From: Nodosilinea sp. LEGE 07088
GTDB lineage: Bacteria > Cyanobacteriota > Cyanobacteriia > Phormidesmidales > Phormidesmidaceae
Reading direction: 5' to 3'
Assembly: GCF_015207395.1 (NCBI RefSeq)
Contig: NZ_JADEWX010000029.1
Location: 1 to 50,942, forward strand
Length of the DNA: 50,942 bases
The first letter of the stretch is position 1. Every line of letters begins with the position of its first letter. Below, one piece after another: positions 30,618 through 38,626 of this stretch. The position numbers and the translations under genes are program-made. Below the pieces are notes generated by a model. The model was not told the DNA's origin. It saw only the letters and a program-made list of their open reading frames with translations, and did no database searches.

Positions 30618-30866
30618 TTATTCGATTAGGTGCTCGGTGACGTGGCCCCCCGGCCCGGCAATGAATATCCGGGGCTTCTGGTGGCCGTGCTCGACCAGTA
30701 GCTCGGTGGTGCGGTCAGGGTTGGCTGCCTGGTACTGCCTTGCCTGAATCAGTCCCCAGGTCCGGCTGAATGCCTGTTGCTGGGCAGGCTTTCGAGCCCG
30801 CCAGTAGTTCCGGGCACCCGGATCCGGGTGCCCGGAACTACTGGCGGGCAAATAGGGCAGGGCCAT
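30618..30866 (-). CDS. Doubtful small protein spanning the 54-bp palindrome
   Basis: An 82-residue frame on the minus strand. Its first third is encoded by the palindrome and is not protein-like. The rest (RKPAQQQAFSRTWGLIQARQ, then ELLVEHGHQKPRIFIAGPGG) is more plausible and may be the C-terminal fragment of a lost gene. I do not recognise a family. Confidence 0.3.
   Translation of the reverse strand: MALPYLPASSSGHPDPGARNYWRARKPAQQQAFSRTWGLIQARQYQAANPDRTTELLVEHGHQKPRIFIAGPGGHVTEHLIE
30796..30849. repeat. 54-bp perfect palindrome without spacer
   Basis: Each arm is 27 bases, starting GCCCGCCAGTAGTTCCGGGC and meeting at a central GGATCC. Symmetry ends sharply on both sides. Such a sequence would form a very stable hairpin or cruciform. 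It could be a true element end, a fold-back remnant or an assembly artefact. Confidence 0.8.
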
Positions 30867-30870
30867 CTAT

Positions 30871-31105
30871 CTAGTGGAGAAAGCCCTCTGGGTTTTCGAG
30901 GTCATGATTGCAGCTTGTTAGAAAGGCAAAGCCGATGATTTTGCCCTTCATTGCATTGGTCTGCTGGTGGGTAACATCTCCATCCGTAATGATTTGATCC
31001 CAGCCATTGTCCCACTCGGTAGTCGTGCTGTTGTGAAGCAAAACAAGTCCCCTGTAGGTCTTAGACTCGCGAAGCTGCGATTTGGGGCAACTTACCGATC
31101 AACCC
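30871..31105 (-). pseudogene. C-terminal gene fragment cut by the inverted-repeat element
   Basis: On the minus strand an open stretch reads ...SKTYRGLVLLHNSTTTEWDN, then GWDQIITDGDVTHQQTNAMK and finally GFAFLTSCNHDLENPEGFLH before a TAG at 30871-30873. It is protein-like but has no start and stops being open just beyond the 21-bp inverted repeat at 31069-31089. The family is unknown. Confidence 0.5.
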
Positions 31106-31300
31106 CTCAAGCAGCAGGGGATTCAGATAGTACACCACTTGGACTAGTCCTGAACTAATTTTCTTCAAAACTGAGTAGTACTCTGCCTATATTTGTCGGT
31201 TTCAGAGGCTGAAACTCCTATTTTTTTGTTGAAGGGTTGCCTGTGGTTCAGCTATCCAGACAATACAAATTGACTATAATGCCCCAAATCGCAGCTTCGC
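31069..31300. mobile_element. MITE-like segment with 21-bp perfect terminal inverted repeats
   Basis: The left end starts GCGAAGCTGCGATTTGGGGC (31069) and the right end is its exact complement, ending at 31300; 21 bases match perfectly. The 232-bp segment encodes nothing. The right end lies in a second hairpin, CTATAATGCCC ... GGGCATTATAG (about 31274-31317). A related sequence recurs at 43907-43937. No target duplication is evident, so classification as a MITE is tentative. Confidence 0.5.
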
Positions 31301-31390
31301 TACTTTAGGGCATTATAGAGGTTGAGCAACCATCATTGTCGCTGGAATCTGCCCCTCAAAGGTTGGGTGTTCTCGATCTAAACAATTAAT

Positions 31391-33640
31391 TTAACGCCAA
31401 TATGGGTAACCAGCGTTTTTAAACTTATCCTTTACCCATTTAAGCTGCGTCAAGTCCTCCCATAACCATTGGTAAGTCAACTCTGTAATGGGCTGATTGC
31501 CCAGCCAAAACTTGTCAAAAGGATGTTGTGAATAAAATTTGTGTTGCTGATTCATTTTGTGACCAGGACGCAAAATCTCTTGCTGTCTGAATACAGTTTG
31601 ACGACGAGAGCTTTCTTGAGAAGATGGTTGATCACTTAGTTGGAATTCAATATAACTACTTTGTCCATTCGGTAACGGTTCCCAATAGTAGTCAACCTTA
31701 ACTTTTGCCTCTAGGCCAGGATGTACTACTGTTCCAATCAATCGTACAGGTAGATAACTAGCCAGTCGAAAATCCGACAAAAACTTGGGGAACCATCGCT
31801 CGACGATCTGCTGATACCCCATCAAGGCGCTCCCAAATACATAACTAGTGTAGTTAAGAAGAATGTCAGGGGAAGTAGCAGAGCCTATCTTAAAAGCTCG
31901 AAAATCCTCAGGCAATTTCAAGTATGTTTCCCCTTGTTGTCTAGCATACTCAACCTCTAATTTAAGTTGGCTGATGCAGTGCTGCATCATCAAGGAATAT
32001 CGCCTATATACTACTTCAGACAACTTATTTTCAATATCGTCAAGAGATATAGGTGAGAAAGTCACGTATGCAGGAAATCGTGGATAGTTTCCTTTTGTTA
32101 AACACCATGCAGCATGCCAAGCTGCCTCAAACGATAAATAACCAGCATCTACTGGCAAGCGTCGTTCATTGAGATATTCTGAAAGCCTGTCAAGGGAAGG
32201 TTGAATAGTTTGATGCCAAGGCCAAGACACTTGCTGATGAAACAGCGTACTTGAAAAAGTTTTCCACCCAGTCTCAAAAAGCTTACTCACGATCTCATGT
32301 GATTCATGACTGTCATGAAAAAGAATATCGCCGTCGAGAGGGCAATCAACAACTGAACTGGACATGGATTCTGAAAAGTTCTTCCCAATATTCGCATATG
32401 TGAAAGATTGTTTTAATTCCTCATCATATCTTTGATAGACACTAACTCCAATCGTAGGAAAGGTTCCATTCGCCCGATGTTCAAGTATAAGTTGTGATAA
32501 AGGTTCTATACCATTTTTCCAGCCTTGCTGAGCAATTAAGAGAAATTCTCCTATTTCTAACGCAGATGGATCTAAGAAATTGTTACTCCAATACCAATCA
32601 AGCAATTTTTCGTTTAGGATCTTTAAAGTTGTGGATGGATCTTGCTTCGTAATATCTGCAATTTTTATTGTTATTGCCTTTTGGAGACTGCCAGCTGATG
32701 AAGCCTCAGCTAGTCTTGATTGAAAAAACTCACGGACAAGTTCATGTAGTCTGTAAACTTTATTACTTTCTCTCTGAAGCAGATGAAATTCTAGTAGCTG
32801 CTCATCTCTTGAATTTTCTAGTTCCTCTGGATCAATTTGACAGAAGCACTTCACTACCAAATCCCAGGAAATAGGTACAACATCAAAAATACTGAGCAAG
32901 CATCCTATTTCCTGCGCAAGAGAGCTTAATTCGTTCCAGCTCAACTCAAAAGCAGCAGCAACTCCTAGCTCAGCAGTCATGTCCGATTCTATTTCAGGCT
33001 TCTTTAAAGCTCTTTGTTCTAAACGTTTTTCATTCAGACGAGCTAGCATCTCTGTCAAAGTAAGATCTAGTTTTCTGATTAGATAACGGCTGACGAGTTC
33101 TAATCCAAGTGGTAAATATCCAAGCCACTGACAAATTTGTTTGGCTACGTCTGCTTCCGCTTGTACTCGCTCCTTGCCTACTAGCAACTCTAAAAGCGAA
33201 AAAGCATCTTCGGGATGAAGTACTTTAAGCTCTAATCTTTCAGAGTCCTTGAGCAACCTGAGGCGAGTTGTTAGGAGTATGTGAAAACCAGTTCCTGCTG
33301 GTGGTAAATAGGGCTTGATACGCGCGTAGCTAGTGACATCATTGAAGATAACTAAAGTATTGCCTTTAGGCCAATTTTGCCAACACCACTGAACTTGTTC
33401 TAGATGTCCTTCTTTCTTCTCTGGAAGTTCTAGACACAGATTAGATTCCGCAAAGGTAATTATTTGATTTGAAATATTTTGTTCTCTAGCTTCTATCCAG
33501 CAGATACCTCCTAAATAGTTCTGTTGATTAGATAGCGCATATTGAAGGGATAGTTCTGTTTTGCCTACACCACCCATACCCGAGACTGCCGAAATCTCAG
33601 CCCGGTCATGTTGCTCAAAGCGGTCATGCAACCATTGCAA
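31391..33640 (-). CDS. NB-ARC/STAND NTPase, ATPase and C-terminal part (separated by in-frame UGA)
   Basis: A 749-residue open stretch with an NB-ARC-type NTPase: P-loop SGMGGVGKTEL (20-30), a Walker B region NTLVIFNDV, the sensor TTRLRLL, and the GLPL-like motif WLGYLPLGLELVS. A winged-helix part follows (LSSLAQEIGCLLSIFDVVPIS), then about 400 residues without recognised repeats. STAND NTPases of this build act as signal-triggered switches, several of them in antiphage defence. The same frame continues upstream, with a proline-rich linker and HNLPRSGLEPNKFVGR, to a UGA at 33740-33742, and beyond it into the 126-residue N-terminal frame. No ATG or GTG lies between the UGA and the P-loop; the TTG at 33640 is inside the conserved region and is a poor start. 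The gene is probably broken or read through. Confidence 0.75.
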   Translation of the reverse strand: MQWLHDRFEQHDRAEISAVSGMGGVGKTELSLQYALSNQQNYLGGICWIEAREQNISNQIITFAESNLCLELPEKKEGHLEQVQWCWQNWPKGNTLVIFNDVTSYARIKPYLPPAGTGFHILLTTRLRLLKDSERLELKVLHPEDAFSLLELLVGKERVQAEADVAKQICQWLGYLPLGLELVSRYLIRKLDLTLTEMLARLNEKRLEQRALKKPEIESDMTAELGVAAAFELSWNELSSLAQEIGCLLSIFDVVPISWDLVVKCFCQIDPEELENSRDEQLLEFHLLQRESNKVYRLHELVREFFQSRLAEASSAGSLQKAITIKIADITKQDPSTTLKILNEKLLDWYWSNNFLDPSALEIGEFLLIAQQGWKNGIEPLSQLILEHRANGTFPTIGVSVYQRYDEELKQSFTYANIGKNFSESMSSSVVDCPLDGDILFHDSHESHEIVSKLFETGWKTFSSTLFHQQVSWPWHQTIQPSLDRLSEYLNERRLPVDAGYLSFEAAWHAAWCLTKGNYPRFPAYVTFSPISLDDIENKLSEVVYRRYSLMMQHCISQLKLEVEYARQQGETYLKLPEDFRAFKIGSATSPDILLNYTSYVFGSALMGYQQIVERWFPKFLSDFRLASYLPVRLIGTVVHPGLEAKVKVDYYWEPLPNGQSSYIEFQLSDQPSSQESSRRQTVFRQQEILRPGHKMNQQHKFYSQHPFDKFWLGNQPITELTYQWLWEDLTQLKWVKDKFKNAGYPYWR

Positions 33641-33739
33641 CTCTGGTGCACGTCCAACGAATTTGTTTGGCTCAAGTCCGCTACGAGGGAGGTTGTGTGG
33701 GGCGCTTAACTTTGTCGGTGCCCCTCCCGACGACTCTAG

Positions 33740-34120
33740 TCATAACTCGAACTTCTCGATTTTTACGGTATTGTATCCTCCCTGGATCACAAACCCAATC
33801 TTCTCGGCCAACTTGCCCTGATTAATCACGCTGCCAAACTGATGCTGCATCGCTTGAGCTGTGGCATTCAACGCCTCTTGCACCTCTGGCTCCGCTTCCG
33901 AAACTCGCTGAACTTCTTCAATGATTTCAGCATCAATGACATAAGGAGCATTGGCTCCAGATTCTAGTCGTTTCACTGTGTCGGGAGATTTCTTCCTCAA
34001 GATTTCTAGCAGGTTTTTGGTAGAGGCAATTACACCTTCTCCAAGGTTCTCGCCTATCTTCTCCGTTGCTTTGGTCGCAATTAGCGTCAGGGCAATCGTT
34101 GCCACAGTAATGGGATCCAT
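33740..34120 (-). CDS. N-terminal domain of the STAND NTPase gene, ending at UGA
   Basis: A 126-residue frame: MDPITVATIALTLIATKATE, then GENLGEGVIASTKNLLEILR and IEEVQRVSEAEPEVQEALNA, ending VIQGGYNTVKIEKFEL. Domains of this kind precede NB-ARC modules in cyanobacterial STAND proteins. The stop UGA is in the same frame as the NTPase that follows and is succeeded by CUA. Either this is a separate small protein, or the N-terminus of a 909-residue protein interrupted by one stop. Confidence 0.7.
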   Translation of the reverse strand: MDPITVATIALTLIATKATEKIGENLGEGVIASTKNLLEILRKKSPDTVKRLESGANAPYVIDAEIIEEVQRVSEAEPEVQEALNATAQAMQHQFGSVINQGKLAEKIGFVIQGGYNTVKIEKFEL

Positions 34121-34616
34121 TAGCCTTTCTCAGCAGAGTTTTAACGGTATTAATGCTTCAATTCTGGCAGGACTTTCCCGATTTGACCATTTTCATAGCT
34201 TGACAATGCGACGAAGCCTTCAAGGTAAAAAAGACTTTAGAGAAGAACAAGGGCAGGGAATTTTTACGGAGCCAGCTAAGGATGTGGCTTGGTTGCTCTA
34301 TGCGGCTATGACCAGGGCAATCCAGGCGATCTGTGTTTAGCTGCGATCGCCTGGATGGGGTGTTGGGGAAGGTGGGGTGAGTAATCAAATGCTCGGCCTA
34401 GGATGCCTTCACCTGTCGCCCCCGTGCGATCGCACCATTGACCGCAGTGGGCTTGGGGTAAAGGAAGGTTGAAGATAACTGGTGCGATCGCGGGCAGAGT
34501 TGAAGGGCTGGGTACACTGAGCTTCTCTACCTAATCCCCCTCCAGGAATGTCAGGCAGGAAATTTCCCTCCATTAAGGCGTTACCCTGCAATGACTACAA
34601 GGAAGCATTGCCTGAA
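34121..34616. other. Intergenic region with HIP1 sites
   Basis: About 500 bases between the divergent STAND gene and the methylase genes. Three HIP1 octamers (GCGATCGC) occur between 34340 and 34495. Short frames here have no protein-like features apart from the possible upstream extension of the methylase gene from ATG 34548. It should hold two divergent promoters, but I cannot point to clear ones. Confidence 0.5.
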
Positions 34617-35288
34617 ATGGATCGCCCCACGAACTATGTCAAGTCCAAACAACGGGTCGCTGACCATGGGGAGGTGTTTACCCCGGCGTGGATGGTGGAG
34701 GCGATGCTCGACCTGGTAAAGCACGAGACAGAGCGCATTGACTCTCGCTTTCTGGAACCTGCCTGTGGAAGCGGCAACTTTTTGGTGCAGATCATACGGC
34801 GCAAGCTGGCGGCGGTGGAGCTTAAGTACAGCAAGTCTGACTTCGAGCGGCGGCACTATGCCTTGCTCGGGCTGATGTGCATCTACGGGATTGAGCTGCT
34901 AGCGGACAACATTGTCGAGTGCCGTGCCAATGTGCTGGAGATCTTCTCCGAGTACCTGAATCTGGATGAGGCAGACGATTTCTATCGTGCTGCGTCTTAC
35001 GTGCTGTCGCAGAACCTCTTACACGGCGATGCCTTGACGATGCGTACCCACACCGACCAGCCGATCACCTTTGCTGAGTGGGGCTACTTGGGCAAGGGCA
35101 AATTTCAGCGGCGCGACTTCCGCTTCGATACCCTCACCCTTTCATCGACTTTTAGCGCGGAAGACTCGCTCTTTGCCCACCTGGGCAAGCACGAGATTTT
35201 CACACCGACGAAAACCTACCCGCCCATGACGGTGAGCGAGCTAGCTGCTGCCGATCTCGGTGACGTGCTGAAGGATGTCGTCCTATGA
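34617..35288 (+). CDS. N6-adenine methylase-like subunit 1 (SAM motif, no NPPY)
   Basis: A 223-residue protein resembling the first half of Eco57I-type N6-adenine methyltransferases. HGEVFTPAWMVEAMLDLV and FLEPACGSGNF (46-55) form the SAM-binding region, followed by MCIYGIELLADNIVECRAN. The catalytic (D/N)PPY motif is absent, so on its own it should not methylate DNA. It ends by overlapping the next gene (ATGA at 35285), which has NPPY. The two products probably form one methylase or one modification-plus-recognition complex. ATG 34617 gives the natural start; ATG 34548 is open in frame. Confidence 0.8.
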   Translation: MDRPTNYVKSKQRVADHGEVFTPAWMVEAMLDLVKHETERIDSRFLEPACGSGNFLVQIIRRKLAAVELKYSKSDFERRHYALLGLMCIYGIELLADNIVECRANVLEIFSEYLNLDEADDFYRAASYVLSQNLLHGDALTMRTHTDQPITFAEWGYLGKGKFQRRDFRFDTLTLSSTFSAEDSLFAHLGKHEIFTPTKTYPPMTVSELAAADLGDVLKDVVL

Positions 35289-35977
35289 GTGATCAGGTTG
35301 GTTTTGCCCTGCGCGGTCGTAACCCAGATGTGCTGACATGCATTGCTAACCTCTCAAACGATGAGGTGTTTACGCCACCGGAATTTGCTAACCGGATGCT
35401 GGATACGGTGGCGGAGGCGTGGGCAGAGAATAACGGCGGAGCTAACTTGTGGGCAGATAAAACGGTAGCCTTCTTAGACCCGTTCACAAAGTCAGGGGTT
35501 TTCCTGCGCGAGATCACTAGCCGCCTTACCAAAGGCCTTGAAGCTGAGATTCCTAGCCTTGAGGAACGTGTAGATCACATCCTAACGAAGCAGGTGTTTG
35601 GCATCGGCATCACGCATCTTACCAGCCTGCTGGCGCGGCGAAGTGTGTACTGCAGTAAGCATGCTAACGGGGAACATTCCATCGCCAAAAGCTTGGCTAG
35701 CGATGAGGGAAATATCTGGTTCCAGCGAACCGAGCACACCTGGAATAGAGGGAAGTGTGTGTATTGCCGGGCTAGCCAGGAGACCCTCGATAGGAGCGAA
35801 GGACTTGAGACCTATGCCTATGCATTTATTCACACTGACGATATAAATGCTCGGGTGGCCGATATATTTGGAGACGACATGCAATTTGATGTGATTATTG
35901 GCAATCCGCCGTATCAATTAGCAAGTAATGGCGGAACTCGTGATGTCCCGATCGGGTATCAACGTAAAGCGGGATAA
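35285..35977 (+). pseudogene. N6-adenine methylase subunit 2, 5' part (interrupted by IS)
   Basis: The first 223 residues of a DNA methylase: DEVFTPPEFANRMLD, the SAM region AFLDPFTKSGVFLREI (62-77), and the catalytic FDVIIGNPPYQL (201-212). Genuine coding ends at 35953, where an IS begins; the frame then reads seven IS-encoded residues to a stop at 35977. The remaining 304 residues are at 37712-38626. Joining the parts with one copy of the 8-bp duplication removed gives a 527-residue protein. Target recognition is normally in the missing C-terminal part, so the truncated protein is probably inactive. Confidence 0.85.
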
Positions 35978-37703
35978 AGAGATACTCGGTTTGGGGTATC
36001 AATAAGCACCCTATCAAAATGATATAAAAGGCTCTGCGGCAACGCCCAGAGCCGGGTATCGTTACCGGAACGAATTCAACCCGGAACGATGACCTCTAAT
36101 ATACGAGAACGGCGACACCAGGTCGCCAAATTTTTGAGAACGCAGGGTCGAGCGGCGCTGAGTGTGATAGCCGAGGCGACGGGAATGAGCCGTAGCAGTG
36201 TCCATCGCCATCAGCAGTCGATAGCGCACGCTGAGCAATACCCTGAGTCGCGTGGGTGGGAAACCGTAGTGGGGTACCAGTGGCTGGTGCGCTTGGTGAT
36301 AGCGGTGGTGTATCACTTTGGGATTAAGCAAGGGGTGGGAGCCGAGAGCCTATCGGCGTTTTTCAAGGCGATTCATGTGGACACTCACGTGGGTAGTTCG
36401 CCCACGGCGCTACGGCAACTTAAGCATCGGGTGGAGGCCGCTATTGTGGACTACGGCCGTGCTCAAGCCGAGCACGGCCACCCCACTCCGGGTCAGGGAG
36501 TTTGGCTGGGGGCCGATGAAACCTTCTTTGGCCTGCCCACCCTGGTGTTGATGGAGTTAGCTAGCGGCTTTATTTTCACTGAGGTTGAAACCCAAGACCG
36601 CACCTACGAAACCTGGACATCGCAGCTCCCGTCCGAGTGGGAACCAGCCGGGTGGACCTGTCACAGCCTGGTCAGCGATGAGGCGCGGGCGCTGATTAAA
36701 TTGGCCACCACAGGCTTAGGCACCGTCAGTGTAGCGGACTTATTCCATGTTCTGCGCAACCTGGGACGACCGCTGGGGCGGAGCCTGGGGCAACAGTTAG
36801 CGCAGGTGGAGACGCAAGCCAGGCAACTGCTGCACCGCCTGAGTCAAGCGTCTACCGACGCACCTGACCCCTGCCTGCAGACTCAATATGACGCCGTTAT
36901 CCAACAGCAGCAGCAGGTCATCGACGACCAACAGCGCTACCGTCAGACGCGACAAGCCATCAGTCTAAGCGTCCATCCCTTCGACCTGGAGACCGGCCAA
37001 TGGCAACTGGCCACCGACCTCAGGGCTCGACTCAGCGCCCTGCTGCCCACCCTCAATGCCCTGGCCACAGACTACGGTGGAGCATCCGCCTTGTCTGCCG
37101 TGGCGACCTTTGAACGTCAGATCCCGGCCTTAGCCCAAGGCGTTCACGCCTGGTGGCGTTGGGCCACCCAAGCCCTATCGGTAGAAACCCAAGATCCTGA
37201 GGTGCAAACCTGGGTGCTGACGGTTCTATTGCCCTGGCTGTATTGGTCGCAACAAGCCGATAAAACCCGCACCCCTCACCTCAAGCATCGCTACCAACAG
37301 GCGGCTAGTGATGCCTTCAATTCCCTGATGAGAGCCGAGATGACGCTGATGCTCCAGGAGGCTGATGTCCTACGGTGGATACAGTGGGGCCGACGGATGT
37401 GTGCCAACTATCAGCGCACCTCCTCGGCGGTGGAGGGCCGCAATGGCTATCTCGCCCAGCGACATCACGCCTCCCGAGGCTTTTCGCCCCAGGCCCTCTC
37501 AGTGCTCACGATCCTCCACAATTTTGACCTCAAGCGCCCGGATGGCTCCACCGCCGCCCAGCGACTCTTTGGTCATCCCTTTCCTGACCTCTTTGAGGCT
37601 GTCTTGAGTACCTTTACGGAGCTGCCTAGGCCTAGGCAGTCTACTTCGTCACAACAGCTCAATCCCTGGTACCGTCAAGCTGTTCCGGCTTAAGTTGATA
37701 CCC
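35954..37703 (+). mobile_element. Insertion sequence, 1,750 bp, in the methylase gene
   Basis: The ends are GGGTATCAAC (35954) and GTTGATACCC (37703), perfect 10-bp terminal inverted repeats, followed by the imperfect GTAAAGC / GCTTAA. An 8-bp target duplication, TCCCGATC, is present at 35946-35953 and 37704-37711. Further GGGTATC copies lie near the left end (about 35997 and 36055). It carries a single DDE-type transposase gene. The clean duplication indicates a fairly recent insertion. Confidence 0.92.
36089..37693 (+). CDS. DDE-type transposase (DUF6399-like)
   Basis: A 534-residue transposase of a type common in cyanobacteria. The N-terminus has a helix-turn-helix (LSVIAEATGMSRSSVHRHQQ, about 24-43). 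The acidic catalytic residues are likely in GVWLGADETFFG (about 137-148), LVSDEARALIK with ADLFHVLRNL (about 188-222), and TSSAVEGRNGYLAQRHHASR (about 448-467). A long coiled region separates the last two. The coding region fills the IS between its ends and appears intact, so the IS may still be mobile. Confidence 0.85.
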   Translation: MTSNIRERRHQVAKFLRTQGRAALSVIAEATGMSRSSVHRHQQSIAHAEQYPESRGWETVVGYQWLVRLVIAVVYHFGIKQGVGAESLSAFFKAIHVDTHVGSSPTALRQLKHRVEAAIVDYGRAQAEHGHPTPGQGVWLGADETFFGLPTLVLMELASGFIFTEVETQDRTYETWTSQLPSEWEPAGWTCHSLVSDEARALIKLATTGLGTVSVADLFHVLRNLGRPLGRSLGQQLAQVETQARQLLHRLSQASTDAPDPCLQTQYDAVIQQQQQVIDDQQRYRQTRQAISLSVHPFDLETGQWQLATDLRARLSALLPTLNALATDYGGASALSAVATFERQIPALAQGVHAWWRWATQALSVETQDPEVQTWVLTVLLPWLYWSQQADKTRTPHLKHRYQQAASDAFNSLMRAEMTLMLQEADVLRWIQWGRRMCANYQRTSSAVEGRNGYLAQRHHASRGFSPQALSVLTILHNFDLKRPDGSTAAQRLFGHPFPDLFEAVLSTFTELPRPRQSTSSQQLNPWYRQAVPA

Positions 37704-37711
37704 TCCCGATC

Positions 37712-38626
37712 TATCATCATTTCGTTGAGCAAGCGAAGAAGCTGGAACCGCGCTATTTGACGATGGTTATTCCGTCGCGCTGGATGGCAGGCGGACTCGG
37801 TTTGACCGAATTTCGTCAGACAATGCTCAGCGATACACGTATTCGAATCCTTGTGGACTATCCGAATGCAGCCGAGGTATTCCCAACTGTTGGTATCAAC
37901 GGTGGTGCTTGTTACTTCCTATGGGATACCGCCTATGACGGCACTTGTAGTATTTCCACGGTCCGAACTGGTGAAGTTTTTGGGCCAACAAGTCGGTCAC
38001 TTGGCGAGTTTGATGTACTCGTTCGTGACAACCGTAGCCTAGATATTTTGCGTAGGATACTGGGCCACGGAGAACCGTCTGTTAACACGATCCTCGCTCG
38101 GGACAAGGAGTTTGGCTGGACATCCAACTTCGATGGCTTCCACACCACGGAACAGCCGGGGGACGTACCTCTGTACTATATTCGTTCGATGAAAAGAAGG
38201 CAGGGCTTTATCGCCCGTAGCGCTGTCACCAAGAGTGAGCACCTCATCGATACATGGAAACTGCTCGTACCGAAGGTCGGATCTGGCAGGGAGAGGGAGC
38301 GAAGTGGCATTGATCTTGTCCTTGGGCCGTCGTTGATTGCTCCAGCGCCATCAGTATGCACTCAGTCATTCCTTTTCTTCTCCGTTTCGTCGTGTGAGGA
38401 GGCTGAGAGCCTTCAGTCGTACTACAAGACTCGTTTCTTCCGGTTTCTGGTTTCGCTACGGAAGATTACTCAGGACGCCACCCACTCGACATATCGCTGG
38501 GTACCGATGCAGAAATGGGATCGCATCTGGACAGACGCAGAGCTCTATGAGAAGTACGCCATCACGAAGGAAGAGCAAGCTTTTATCGAGTCTATGATTC
38601 GTCCCATGGGTGAGGACAATGGCTAA
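37712..38626 (+). pseudogene. N6-adenine methylase subunit 2, 3' part
   Basis: Continuation of the gene interrupted at 35953: YHHFVEQAKKLEPRYLTMVI and PSRWMAGGLGLTEFRQTML follow NPPYQL as in intact Eco57I-like methylases. The 304 residues include the likely target-recognition region. No good start codon exists at the 5' end beyond a TTG (37757) or ATG (37763), so it may be untranslated, or translated as a fragment. Its stop overlaps the start of the helicase gene by eight bases. Confidence 0.85.

Larger units (their letters stand above)
30502..31390. other. Remnant-rich intergenic region
   Basis: About 890 bases with no intact recognised gene. It contains a doubtful short frame (30618-30866), a 54-bp perfect palindrome (30796-30849), a gene fragment (30871-31105) and a segment bounded by 21-bp inverted repeats (31069-31300). 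It looks like a landing zone for small elements. Confidence 0.6.

Noticed and set aside
33951-34340. Plus-strand frame opposite the STAND N-terminal domain
   Set aside because: It starts inside the complementary strand of a recognisable domain and has no family features or ribosome binding site.
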